A stretch of 32,944 nucleotides of DNA, taken from Gammaproteobacteria bacterium. Lineage in GTDB: Bacteria > Pseudomonadota > Gammaproteobacteria > Steroidobacterales > Woeseiaceae. Where the stretch lies: positions 1 through 32,944 of the forward strand of contig JAOTWB010000028.1 in assembly GCA_029863125.1 (NCBI GenBank), read 5' to 3'. The translations under genes and the position numbers were made by a program. The notes under the pieces were generated by a model. That model made no database searches and was not told the origin of the DNA. It worked only from the letters and a program-made list of their open reading frames with translations. Positions 17,602-26,572 of this stretch are shown here, in pieces (positions within the stretch are counted from its first letter, which is position 1; the number at the start of each line of letters is the position of its first letter).

Positions 17602-20382
17602 ATGGCCAAGAAACGCCAGAGTGCGTCTTTAGTTGCAGACGAAACCAATAACCTGACTTTGAACGTCCGCCGCACGGCGCTGTCGCTTGCGGTTGCAGCG
17701 GCGCTGCCGGGCGCGATCGCCATGCCCGTGTCCGCGTACGCGCAGGATGCAGACGACGAGGTGATCGAGGAAATCATTACTACCGGCTACCGTCAGAGCC
17801 TCATGAATTCCATTGCCACCAAGCGAGATTCGTCTTCTATCGTCGAGGCAATTTCGGCAGAGGACATCGGCAAGCTGCCCGACTCATCAATAGGTGAATC
17901 GCTGGCGCGTTTGCCTGGTCTTGCCGCGCAGCGATTCGACGGTCGCGCTAACAAAATTTCGATTCGCGGCCTTGCGCCCGATTTCACAACCACAACGCTG
18001 AACGGCCGCGAACTCGTGTCGTCCGACAACAACCGTGCGGTCGAGTACGACCAGTTTCCGTCGGAGCTAATCACCGGCGCCACCGTTTACAAGACGCCGG
18101 ATGCCGCCCTCACTTCCCAGGCCGTGGGTGGCACGGTCGACATGCAGACGGTGCGTCCGCTGAACTACACGGATCAGGTTCTTGCGATGGGTCTGCGCGG
18201 TGAATACGCCCAGGAAGGCAAGCTCAACGGGGATACGGAGGACATAGGCTACCGCGGCAACATCGCGTGGATCGACCAGAACGAGGACGGCACTATTGGT
18301 TGGGCGTTCGGCTACTCGAGAATGTTCCAGCCGATCCAGGAAGAGTATGTGCATGTCTGGGGTTATAGCGATGTCACCGATGCGCAGGGTGAGAGTGGGC
18401 TGTTTATGGACGGCATCAAGCCCTTTGTGAAGTCGAATGAACTGACGCGAGACGGCGTGCTCGGTGTGGTTGAGTTTGCACCGAACGATCAGCTTCGGGC
18501 TCGCGTTGATGTGTTCTACTCGAAATTCGATGACGAGCAGACGCTGCGCGGTGCGGAAATCGCCGGCTACACGGCTTCTGACCGCGACATTCTCTCTGTC
18601 GATGGTGGCCTCGTGCAGCAAGGCACTTGGACAGGCCTCAGGACACAGAATCGCAACGACTTTTCAGATCGCGACGTGGAAACGAACGCGCTCGGGTTCA
18701 ATGTGACCTACGATCTGAACGACGCCTGGCGCCTCGAGGGCGACGTCAGTTGGTCCCGCGCTGTGCGCGAGTATGCCGCCAACGAAGTCTACTTCAGCGA
18801 TGGGCGCGGCCAGTCCGGCTCGACCGGCGAATTTACTTACACCCTGGGCGGCGGCAACGGGCTGAGTGTCGCTTCGGACCAGGACTTCTCCGATGCCAGC
18901 ATCTGGCAGCTGGGCGACAACCTAGGCTGGGGTGGGCCGCTGTGCACAGAGGCTCTGGGTTGGCAATGTGACAGCCAGGACGGGTTCCGCAATACGGAGA
19001 CGTCGGACGACGAAATGACGGCGATTAAGCTGGCAGCTGAGCGAATTATCGATAGTAATTTTGTGCAAAACGTTGAGTTCGGCGTGCGTTACGTGATTCG
19101 CGAAAAGGGACACTCGCGGACGGGTGAGTTCCTGACGCTGAATGATTATCCGAATACTGTTCCTGTTCCTACGGAGTGGCAGATAGGCCCGACCTCGCTG
19201 GATTTCATTGGCGTCGGCGGCATCATGAGTTTCAATGCCCGCGCCGCGGTGAATTCCGGCCTGTACTACTTCTCGCCGGAAAATAACATCGCAGCGGCAC
19301 TCAACCGTTGGGCGGTCGAAGAAGACGTGGCCAATTTGTATGCGATGGCCGAATTCGAGACCGAAATGTGGTCAGGTAACTTCGGCCTGCAGGCGGTGTA
19401 CACGGACCAGACTTCCATCGGAACGCAGGCTGGAACGACTTCGCAAGGCGTCGAGTTCAATAATGTCACGGAAGGCACCGATTTCTGGGAGTTGCTGCCG
19501 AGCATCAACGCGTCCTATCACATCAGTGATGACTGGAAGTTGCGCCTTGGCGTTGCCCGTATCCTCGCGCGTCCGCGCATCGAGGACATGCGTGCCAGCC
19601 GTGAGTTCAGTTTCAACGAGCAGAACATCAATGAAACCGACCTTGAGGATTCGCCATGGGGCGGCAATGGCGGCAATGCGTTCCTCGAGCCATGGATGGC
19701 CTGGCAGTTCGACGTCTCACTGGAAACCTACTTCGGTAGTTCCGGTTACGCCGCTTTGGCTGTTTACCACAAGGACCTGGAGAACTACGTCTACACCAAG
19801 CAGGTGCTCACGGACTTTTCAGGTGTGCAACTGCCGGCAATTATCGACCCGGTGCTCGATCAGGGATTTGTGTCGGCACCCGATAATGGTGAAGGCGGCT
19901 GGATCCGTGGTGTGGAATTTTCGGCATCGCTGCCGTTCGACCTGATGTCTGACAGCCTCAAGGACTTTGGCGCCTACGTCAGTGCGTCCTACACCGACTC
20001 GGAGGTCCAGGAGACGTCCAGCAGCCCGAAGCTGGAACTGCCTGGCCTCTCGAAGCTGGTGCTGAACGGCACGGTCTACTACGAGAACGACGCCGGCTTC
20101 CAGGCACGCGTAAGCGCGCGCCAGCGCGACGAGTTCCTTGCAGAATCATTTGCGATTGGTCTGTCTCGTCAGGAAACGACCGCCAAGAAGGAGACGATCG
20201 TCGATGCACAGTTCTCGTACGATCTTTCGAATGTCGGCGCCGAAGGGTTTTCCCTGTACCTGCAGGGGTACAACCTGACCAACGAGCCGTTCGTGCAATA
20301 CCTGGACGGCGACACAAGGAAGATCAAGAACTTCCACACGTACGGACGCAGCTATATGATTGGCTTCAACTACCGAAGGTAA
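17602..20382 (+). CDS. TonB-dependent outer membrane receptor, probable maltodextrin importer
   Basis: About 926 residues. An extended basic n-region precedes a hydrophobic signal segment (LSLAVAAALPGAIAMPVSAYAQ), as is common in this receptor class. A TonB-box-like IEEIITTGYR then leads into the plug domain (SSSIVEAISAEDIGKLPDSSIGESLARLPG, quoted in parts; IRGLAPDFTTTTLNGRE). The rest is a beta-barrel ending in YMIGFNYRR, with the terminal aromatic-rich strand expected for outer membrane insertion. The sequence style is that of the Xanthomonas/Caulobacter receptor group that includes the maltodextrin receptor MalA of Caulobacter. The ATG at 17602 has GGGGG 8-9 nt upstream; an upstream in-frame TTG at 17563 is not needed. 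No SusD-like partner is present. Substrate is inferred from the surrounding alpha-glucan genes. Confidence 0.92.
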   Translation: MAKKRQSASLVADETNNLTLNVRRTALSLAVAAALPGAIAMPVSAYAQDADDEVIEEIITTGYRQSLMNSIATKRDSSSIVEAISAEDIGKLPDSSIGESLARLPGLAAQRFDGRANKISIRGLAPDFTTTTLNGRELVSSDNNRAVEYDQFPSELITGATVYKTPDAALTSQAVGGTVDMQTVRPLNYTDQVLAMGLRGEYAQEGKLNGDTEDIGYRGNIAWIDQNEDGTIGWAFGYSRMFQPIQEEYVHVWGYSDVTDAQGESGLFMDGIKPFVKSNELTRDGVLGVVEFAPNDQLRARVDVFYSKFDDEQTLRGAEIAGYTASDRDILSVDGGLVQQGTWTGLRTQNRNDFSDRDVETNALGFNVTYDLNDAWRLEGDVSWSRAVREYAANEVYFSDGRGQSGSTGEFTYTLGGGNGLSVASDQDFSDASIWQLGDNLGWGGPLCTEALGWQCDSQDGFRNTETSDDEMTAIKLAAERIIDSNFVQNVEFGVRYVIREKGHSRTGEFLTLNDYPNTVPVPTEWQIGPTSLDFIGVGGIMSFNARAAVNSGLYYFSPENNIAAALNRWAVEEDVANLYAMAEFETEMWSGNFGLQAVYTDQTSIGTQAGTTSQGVEFNNVTEGTDFWELLPSINASYHISDDWKLRLGVARILARPRIEDMRASREFSFNEQNINETDLEDSPWGGNGGNAFLEPWMAWQFDVSLETYFGSSGYAALAVYHKDLENYVYTKQVLTDFSGVQLPAIIDPVLDQGFVSAPDNGEGGWIRGVEFSASLPFDLMSDSLKDFGAYVSASYTDSEVQETSSSPKLELPGLSKLVLNGTVYYENDAGFQARVSARQRDEFLAESFAIGLSRQETTAKKETIVDAQFSYDLSNVGAEGFSLYLQGYNLTNEPFVQYLDGDTRKIKNFHTYGRSYMIGFNYRR

Positions 20383-20407
20383 TTGTGTCTTGACATCGTC
20401 ATGAACG

Positions 20408-20440
20408 AACCCCCGTCGGGCAACCGGCGGGGGTTTTTTT
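20408..20440 (+). terminator. Rho-independent terminator after the TonB receptor
   Basis: A 10-bp stem CCCCCGTCGG / CCGGCGGGGG (one T-G wobble) with a 4-nt loop is followed by seven Ts (20434-20440). It starts 26 nt after the receptor stop and its T-run ends only 13 nt before the halogenase start. It should end most receptor transcripts and leave the downstream genes to read-through or to another promoter. Confidence 0.88.
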
Positions 20441-20453
20441 ACTTGAGCACACG

Positions 20454-21956
20454 ATGATGAACGAACAAGCGATTGAAAAACTGGTGATCGTCGGAGGTGG
20501 CACGGCCGGCTGGATGAGCGCCGCATTGATCAGCCGCTTGTTTGCAGGCACGTTGAACATCGAGCTGATCGAGTCCAACGCCATTGGCACAGTGGGGGTC
20601 GGCGAAGCGACAATTCCGCCTATCCAGGTGTTCAATGACCTGGCTGGCGTCGACGAACAGGAATTTCTGCGCGATACCAAGGCCACAATTAAACTTGCAA
20701 TTGAGTTTCAGAACTGGGGCGCGATTGGCGATCGTTATCTTCACGGTTTCGGTTTCGTCGGCAGAAATGTCGGCGCGATTTCGTTCCAGCACGCGTACCT
20801 GAAAGCCTTGGCGGACGGTGTCGCCGGTCCGCTTTCGGACTACTCATTGAATAACCTGGCCGCCGCCGCGGGCCGATTTAATCGCCTGGCGAGGATCGAA
20901 GATACGCCACTGCCCGGGATTACTTACGCCTATCATTTTGATGCGGGCCTGTACGCGAGATTCCTGCGTACACAGAGCGAGGCACGAGGCGTCAAGCGGC
21001 GCGAAGGACGCATCCAGGAGGTCCTGCTCGATCCCGATTCAGGCGGTGTGGCAGGTCTGAAGATGGAAGATGCTGTGGAAGTGAGCGGCGATTTCTTCAT
21101 CGACTGCAGTGGCTTTAACAGCCTGCTCTTCAACCAGTCGCTGGGTGTCGAATACGACGACTGGAGCGAGTGGCTGCTGTGCAATCGTGCTATTGCCGTG
21201 CCCAGCAGCAGCGAACCACGCTCGTTGCGACCCTACACACAAAGCATTGCACACCAGGCGGGTTGGCAGTGGCGAATACCGCTGCAACACCGGACCGGTA
21301 ACGGACATGTATATTGCGACCGTTTCATCAGCGAAGACGAAGCAACCCAGGTGCTCCTTGATAACCTGGAAGGCGAACCGCTCAAGGACCCTCTTTCGCT
21401 GCGCTTCACACCGGGCTGCCGCAAAAAGTTATGGCATCGAAATTGTGTTGCCCTAGGCCTCTCCAGCGGTTTCATTGAGCCACTCGAAAGCACCAGCATT
21501 CACCTGATTCAGATCGGTATTACGAATCTCTTAAAAGTCTTTCCGACGAAGGGCGACAATGCGGCCAAGGCGCGCGAGTACAACCGCCGTATGCGTTTTG
21601 AGTACGAGGCGATCCGTGATTTCATTATCCTCCATTATCACCAGACGAGCCGCGAGGACACGCCGTTCTGGAAGCACGTCAAGAATATGGACATCCCGAA
21701 GAACCTGCAGGATAAGATGGCATCCTTTTCGGAATCCGGGCACCTGTACCGCATCGATGATGAACTTTTCACCGAAGTGGGTTGGCTACAGGTAATGCTG
21801 GGGCAGGGCATTCGACCGAAGCAATACAATGCACTGGCTGATACGCTTTCGTCGGCGCAGCTCGGTGAATACTTGCAAAACTTGCACACGATCCTGAAAA
21901 CCACGGTTGATAGGCTGCAGCCTTATCCTGAATTCCTAAAGACCTGTTCAAAGTGA
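20454..21956 (+). CDS. Flavin-dependent halogenase, tryptophan-halogenase family
   Basis: A 500-residue FADH2-dependent halogenase homologue. The FAD-binding GGGTAGW motif is at residues 14-20, followed by GVGEATIPP. Lys80 (ATIKLAIEFQNW) aligns with the catalytic lysine Lys79 of PrnA. The halogenase motif W-x-W-x-I-P is at residues 271-276. Glu345-Ser346 in FIEPLESTSIH aligns with PrnA Glu346-Ser347. All residues needed for hypohalous acid generation and transfer therefore appear intact. The substrate is unknown; free tryptophan is not implied by the family name. Such genes are known beside TonB receptors in Xanthomonas, Brevundimonas and relatives, where some halogenate indoles in vitro. A reductase to supply FADH2 is not in the window. 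The stop overlaps the next gene's start by 4 nt (GTGA). Confidence 0.9.
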   Translation: MMNEQAIEKLVIVGGGTAGWMSAALISRLFAGTLNIELIESNAIGTVGVGEATIPPIQVFNDLAGVDEQEFLRDTKATIKLAIEFQNWGAIGDRYLHGFGFVGRNVGAISFQHAYLKALADGVAGPLSDYSLNNLAAAAGRFNRLARIEDTPLPGITYAYHFDAGLYARFLRTQSEARGVKRREGRIQEVLLDPDSGGVAGLKMEDAVEVSGDFFIDCSGFNSLLFNQSLGVEYDDWSEWLLCNRAIAVPSSSEPRSLRPYTQSIAHQAGWQWRIPLQHRTGNGHVYCDRFISEDEATQVLLDNLEGEPLKDPLSLRFTPGCRKKLWHRNCVALGLSSGFIEPLESTSIHLIQIGITNLLKVFPTKGDNAAKAREYNRRMRFEYEAIRDFIILHYHQTSREDTPFWKHVKNMDIPKNLQDKMASFSESGHLYRIDDELFTEVGWLQVMLGQGIRPKQYNALADTLSSAQLGEYLQNLHTILKTTVDRLQPYPEFLKTCSK

Positions 21957-23668
21957 TCGTGAAGCGCCTGCTACTCATTGCCCTGCTGGCGGCGCTATCC
22001 GCAGGGTGTGGAAATTCGGCGGGCGAGAGCAATAAACTATTCAGCAACCCGATCATCCCGGGCTTCGCGCCCGACCCGTCCATCGTTCGTGTCGACGACG
22101 ACTTCTACCTCGTCAACTCGACCTTCGAGTACTTTCCGGGTATCCCGATCTACCACAGCAGGGACCTCGTGAACTGGGAGCTGATCGGCTACGCGTTGAA
22201 CGATCCGCAGCAGGTCGACCTTGGCCGCATCAGGTCGAGCGACGGTATCCACGCATCAACGATTCGCTATCACGACGGTACTTACTACATCATCACGACG
22301 AACAACGTCGACGGCAACATGGTGAACTTCATCGTTACCGCGGCCAATCCACGCGGACCGTGGTCGGCACCACAAGTACTCGAAGGTGCACCGGGCATCG
22401 ACCCGTCGCTGTTTTTCGATGACGATGGCCGCGTATGGTATGTCGGCAATCACGTGCCGCCGGATCCGGAATTCGCGGGCCAGGCGGAGATCTGGCTGCA
22501 GCAAGTCGATATCGATTCAATGCGGCTGGTCGGCGAGCGCCACTATCTCTGGCGCGGCTGCTGCCAGGGCGTCTGGGCGGAAGGCCCGCATATTTACAAG
22601 AAAGACGGTTATTACTATCTCCTGATTTCGGAAGGCGGCACGGCCTACGAGCATGCGCTCGCCGTTGCAATCAGCCGGGAGATCACGGGGCCGTATCTGA
22701 ACAACCCGAGGAACCCGGTCCTGAGCCACCGGCAGCTCAGCTACGACCACCCGATCACGGGTGTTGGTCACGCCGATCTCGTGGAACTCGAGGACGGCCG
22801 GTGGTATGCCGTCGCATTGGGCTGGCGACTGGTGGACGGCATTCACGGCATCCTCGGCCGGGAGACGTTCCTGTTGCCCGTCACCTGGGAGACGGAGCCC
22901 TATTCCTGGAAAGAGGACAAGCTGACGTTTCCCGTCTTCAGTCCGGCGACCGGCAAGATCGAACTTCATTATCCGTTGCCGTTTGGTGGCGACAGCAAAC
23001 CAAGTGACGGCGAGTTCAGCGATAAATTCGATGCAAGAACACTCGACCTGCAGTGGAATTTCAGGCGCGCGCCCGAAAAGCGCTTCTATGATCTGGACGA
23101 TAATCCGGGATCGCTCAGGCTTGTGTTGCAGGCCGGAGCGCTCGGCGAACGCGAGCAATACAGCTTCATTGGCATTCGTCAGCGACATTTCGAGTTCGAT
23201 GCCGTAACGAAAATGACCTTCGCACCCGTCGGTGAGGAGGAAGCCGGTCTCGTCGTCATTCAGAACGATCGCTCGGCCTTTCTGATGACGATGTCGGCCG
23301 GGCCAGACGGGAACATGTTGAAACTTACGCAGGCGCTGCACGGCCAGTCGAAGCAACTCGATGCCGTGCCTTACAAGCATGACGCCGTGTTTTTAAGAGT
23401 GACCGGCGATTACCTTATCTATCGATTCCAGTATTCAGTCGACGGTGGGACCTGGACCACGTTGGGCGGCGATACAGATGGCACTGCTTTGTCGCCAGCC
23501 GCGATCGCCGGCTACAATTACACGGGCGTATACCTCGGACTGTATGCGACATCCAACGGTGCGGAGGCCCGGAACTACGCTGACTTCGAATTCTTCAGGT
23601 ACGAGCCGACGGAACACTCGCGTGACGACTGGTTCGAAAGACAGCTGGCAAATGAAGACAAACACTAG
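21953..23668 (+). CDS. GH43 family glycosidase lipoprotein (beta-xylosidase/arabinofuranosidase type) with C-terminal beta-sandwich
   Basis: A 571-residue lipoprotein with lipobox LSAGC, the lipidated Cys being residue 19. The five-bladed GH43 propeller carries the acidic triad: Asp41 (FAPDPSIVR), Asp150 (GIDPSLFFDDDG) and Glu210 (WAEGPHIY). From about residue 340 a concanavalin-like domain of the GH43 C-terminal type follows (DKFDARTLDLQWNFRR; GLVVIQNDRSAFL). Enzymes of this architecture usually remove xylose or arabinose from beta-xylosides or arabinosides, not alpha-glucan, which is odd in this locus. The start is GTG at 21953, overlapping the halogenase stop; a second GTG at 21959 would give a more standard lipoprotein leader. 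There is no clear ribosome site, so translation probably depends on coupling. Confidence 0.9.
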   Translation: MIVKRLLLIALLAALSAGCGNSAGESNKLFSNPIIPGFAPDPSIVRVDDDFYLVNSTFEYFPGIPIYHSRDLVNWELIGYALNDPQQVDLGRIRSSDGIHASTIRYHDGTYYIITTNNVDGNMVNFIVTAANPRGPWSAPQVLEGAPGIDPSLFFDDDGRVWYVGNHVPPDPEFAGQAEIWLQQVDIDSMRLVGERHYLWRGCCQGVWAEGPHIYKKDGYYYLLISEGGTAYEHALAVAISREITGPYLNNPRNPVLSHRQLSYDHPITGVGHADLVELEDGRWYAVALGWRLVDGIHGILGRETFLLPVTWETEPYSWKEDKLTFPVFSPATGKIELHYPLPFGGDSKPSDGEFSDKFDARTLDLQWNFRRAPEKRFYDLDDNPGSLRLVLQAGALGEREQYSFIGIRQRHFEFDAVTKMTFAPVGEEEAGLVVIQNDRSAFLMTMSAGPDGNMLKLTQALHGQSKQLDAVPYKHDAVFLRVTGDYLIYRFQYSVDGGTWTTLGGDTDGTALSPAAIAGYNYTGVYLGLYATSNGAEARNYADFEFFRYEPTEHSRDDWFERQLANEDKH

Positions 23669-24590
23669 ATGCCTGGTAATCGCCGGTTTCATGCTGCTGC
23701 AGTGCGGCTGTGCAACGGTCGAACAGCAACCAACGATCTACAGGCTGTATTTCCTGGGTGGCCAGTCGAACATGGAGGGTTTTGGTTACGTTGAAGAATT
23801 GCCCGGAGCAATCGCCACTTCGTCTGAACACGTAATGATTTTCGCAGGACAGATGGCGCTCGACAACGAGACGCACGGCGGGGTGGGTGTCTGGCAACCC
23901 CTTGAGCCGGGCTATGGCACCGGATTCAGGTCAGATGGCAAAACCAATCGGCTTTCAGATCGATTCGGGCCAGAGCTCACGTTCGGGCGGACGATGGCGG
24001 CGCACTCGCCCGGCTCGAAAATTGCGATCATAAAGTATGCGCTGGGCGGTTCCGGTCTGGCAGAAGGTGTCGGTTACGGCAATTGGTACCCGGATTTTTC
24101 GGTTGGCGCGGGCCTGAACCAGTACGACCATGCGTTGAAGACGATGCGTAATGCGTTCTCGCATTCCGACATCGACGGCGATGGGGTCGCCGATCGCCTG
24201 GTACCCTCCGGCATCGTCTGGATGCAGGGCGAGGCAGACGCCTACGACAGCCAGGCGGCTGCCGACGAATACCGCGCGAATATCGAGCGACTGATGGGCT
24301 TGCTGCGAGCCGCATTGCGTGTCGACGATCTGCCCGTCGTCATTGGAAAGATCACCGATTCGGGTATGGCGGACGACGGCAGCGTCATGGATTACATCGC
24401 CACCGTGCAGCAGGCGCAGCAGGATTATGTGGACAGCGATGCTTGTGCGGCCTACGTCACGGTTACCGACGGTCTCGCCTACCTCGACGACGGCTGGCAT
24501 TACGACACGGATGGTTTCATCCGGATGGGCACGGCGTTCGCAGAGGCAATGATCGCACTGGAGAAAGGATGCGCGCCGGCCGTGCATTAG
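23652..24590 (+). CDS. SASA-type carbohydrate acetylesterase, probable lipoprotein
   Basis: A 312-residue SGNH-like esterase of the sialate O-acetylesterase/acetylxylan esterase (SASA, CE6-like) group. Catalytic serine is Ser39 in GGQSNMEG; WMQGEADA forms the central conserved block; Asp280 and His283 (DDGWH) complete the likely triad, followed by GFIRMG. The N-terminus is hydrophobic with Cys18 and Cys20 (LLQCGC), suggesting export and perhaps lipidation, although the lipobox is not ideal. A DIDGDGVAD segment could bind calcium. The ATG at 23652 lies 17 nt inside the GH43 gene, and the stop lies 22 nt inside the amylase gene. Removal of acetyl groups would fit with GH43 action on acetylated xylan-type glycans. 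Confidence 0.85.
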   Translation: MKTNTRCLVIAGFMLLQCGCATVEQQPTIYRLYFLGGQSNMEGFGYVEELPGAIATSSEHVMIFAGQMALDNETHGGVGVWQPLEPGYGTGFRSDGKTNRLSDRFGPELTFGRTMAAHSPGSKIAIIKYALGGSGLAEGVGYGNWYPDFSVGAGLNQYDHALKTMRNAFSHSDIDGDGVADRLVPSGIVWMQGEADAYDSQAAADEYRANIERLMGLLRAALRVDDLPVVIGKITDSGMADDGSVMDYIATVQQAQQDYVDSDACAAYVTVTDGLAYLDDGWHYDTDGFIRMGTAFAEAMIALEKGCAPAVH

Positions 24591-26572
24591 TACTGCTGAT
24601 ACTGGCAGCGGTCTCAGCAGGCTGTGGGGGAGGTGGCGGCTCAGCGCCGCCGGTGCAGCCACCACCCCCGGATCCTGGAACGACGGTAACGGTCTATTAC
24701 CTGCGGGCAGACCCGTCCTACGATGGCTGGGGACTGCATCTCTGGGGCGGTGCAATCGCCGCCAGCGTCGCGACCGAATGGTCGTCGCCGCGACTGCCCG
24801 ATCGCATCGAGAACGACGCCGCCGTTTTCGAGATACCGGTCATCGATGGCGCAATGGTCCTCAACCTGATTGCACACAACGGGGATCTGAAGAGCCCCAT
24901 CTACGATCTTGGCATCGTGCCGGAAACGTTCGGCACCGAGGTCTGGATCGTTCAGGACGAGGTCGCGTCGCTGAGTGGAAACATCGGCACGCCATTCGCC
25001 ACCCAGTCCGCGGCACTGGCGGCCCTGAACGCACTGGGCAACAAATCAGCAGAATTGGATCTGTCAGTCGTGGTTCCGAATGATGTGGACTCGGGCCTTG
25101 CCGCCGACTGGGCCGATTCGGCGAGCTTTCTGGAGATCTACGTGCGCGGCTACCAGGACTCGGACGGCGATGGAATCGGCGACCTGCAGGGACTGATTTC
25201 GAGGCTTGACTACCTGCAGTCGCTCGGCATCACGGGCATCTGGCTGATGCCGGTCACGGAAAGCGCAGACAACGATCACGGCTACGCGGTGCAGGATCAT
25301 CGGGCGATCGAGAGCGACTACGGCACGATGGCCGATTTCGAGAGCTTGCTCGATGAAGCGCATGCGCGCGGTATTGCCATCATCATCGACTACGTGATGA
25401 ATCACGCGGCGAGCACGAACGCGCTGTTTCTCGACGCGTCGACAACGGCAGTTAATGACAAGCGCGACTGGTTCGTCTGGGAGGACGTGAAACCGCAGGG
25501 ATGGAACACGTTTGCCGGTGATCCCTGGCGCAATAACGGCAACGGCTGGTACTACGGCATATTCTCTGCGCTGATGCCCGACTTCAATCTGCGCAACGCT
25601 GAAGTGCGTGAGTACCACAAGGACACCCTGCGATTCTGGCTCAACAAGGGCGTGGACGGTTTTCGCTTCGACGCCGTCGGTGTGTTGTTCGAGAACGGTT
25701 CGACAAACTGGGAAGACCAGGCCGAGAATCACGTCCTGCTCGGCGAAGCACAGGCAGTCATTGATGGCTATAACAAGCGTTTCCTGGTCTGCGAATCGCC
25801 GTCGGATCCGGCCGCGTACGCGAACGGTGCATCCTGCGGGCGTGCATTTGCGTTCCAGACTGCGGGTGCGATTCTGAACTCGCCGCGCAACAACGCTGTG
25901 GACGGCACCTTCGTGAATCAGCTCAACCGGCCCGACACGGACCGCATGCCGCTGATTCTCTCCAACCACGACAGCTTTGCCGGCGATCGGCCCTGGAACC
26001 AGCTGAATGGTGAAGTCGGAGACTACAAGCTGGCGGCCGCGAGCTACCTGCTTGCGGCGCAGACGCCTTTTAGCTACTACGGTGAAGAAATCGGCATGGC
26101 GAATGCAGCCGGTCTCTCGGGAGACCCAGCGCTGCGGACGCCGATGAGCTGGACCAGCGACCCGAACAACGCGGGATTCTCTGCGGTCATGCCGTTTCGC
26201 GAGCTGTCCGCCAATGTATCGACGAACAACGTTGAGGATGAGGAGGGCGATTCGAATTCCCTGCTCGAGTACTACCGCGGCCTGTACCAGCTTCGGCGGT
26301 CTTATCCCCTGGTCGCGAACGGCGCCCTGGACGTGCAGTCGAATGGCGGCGATCCGGTGCTGCTACTGACGCGCTCGGGGGCGGGAGGCAGCGTCGTGAT
26401 CGCGATCAACTACGACTCGGTGGTACGCCAGGCCGTCGCGTCAACGGCGCTGGCCGATGCCACATTCGAAGCCGTATTTGGGCTAAGCGGCCAGTTGACT
26501 GCCGACGGTGTTGGCAAGCTCACGCTCAACGTACCCTCGCGATCAGCGGTGGTTTACGTCGGACAGCCCTGA
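24569..26572 (+). CDS. Surface alpha-amylase lipoprotein with CBM41-like domain (GH13)
   Basis: A 667-residue lipoprotein (lipobox VSAGC) with a Gly-rich and Pro-rich tether after the cysteine. A pullulanase-type CBM41 domain (YYLRADPSYDGWGLHLWGG, about residues 40-140) binds alpha-glucan. The GH13 domain starts near residue 185 with the calcium loop DSDGDGIGDLQG. Region I is DYVMNHAA, region II GFRFDAVG with nucleophile Asp368, region III LVCESPSD with Glu409, and region IV SNHDSF with Asp468. SYYGEEIGMAN lies further on. It would cut starch, glycogen or pullulan at the cell surface, a SusG-like role. GGAG lies 5 nt before the ATG, inside the esterase gene. Its 3' end overlaps the convergent fusion gene by 30 nt. 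Confidence 0.92.
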   Translation: MRAGRALVLLILAAVSAGCGGGGGSAPPVQPPPPDPGTTVTVYYLRADPSYDGWGLHLWGGAIAASVATEWSSPRLPDRIENDAAVFEIPVIDGAMVLNLIAHNGDLKSPIYDLGIVPETFGTEVWIVQDEVASLSGNIGTPFATQSAALAALNALGNKSAELDLSVVVPNDVDSGLAADWADSASFLEIYVRGYQDSDGDGIGDLQGLISRLDYLQSLGITGIWLMPVTESADNDHGYAVQDHRAIESDYGTMADFESLLDEAHARGIAIIIDYVMNHAASTNALFLDASTTAVNDKRDWFVWEDVKPQGWNTFAGDPWRNNGNGWYYGIFSALMPDFNLRNAEVREYHKDTLRFWLNKGVDGFRFDAVGVLFENGSTNWEDQAENHVLLGEAQAVIDGYNKRFLVCESPSDPAAYANGASCGRAFAFQTAGAILNSPRNNAVDGTFVNQLNRPDTDRMPLILSNHDSFAGDRPWNQLNGEVGDYKLAAASYLLAAQTPFSYYGEEIGMANAAGLSGDPALRTPMSWTSDPNNAGFSAVMPFRELSANVSTNNVEDEEGDSNSLLEYYRGLYQLRRSYPLVANGALDVQSNGGDPVLLLTRSGAGGSVVIAINYDSVVRQAVASTALADATFEAVFGLSGQLTADGVGKLTLNVPSRSAVVYVGQP

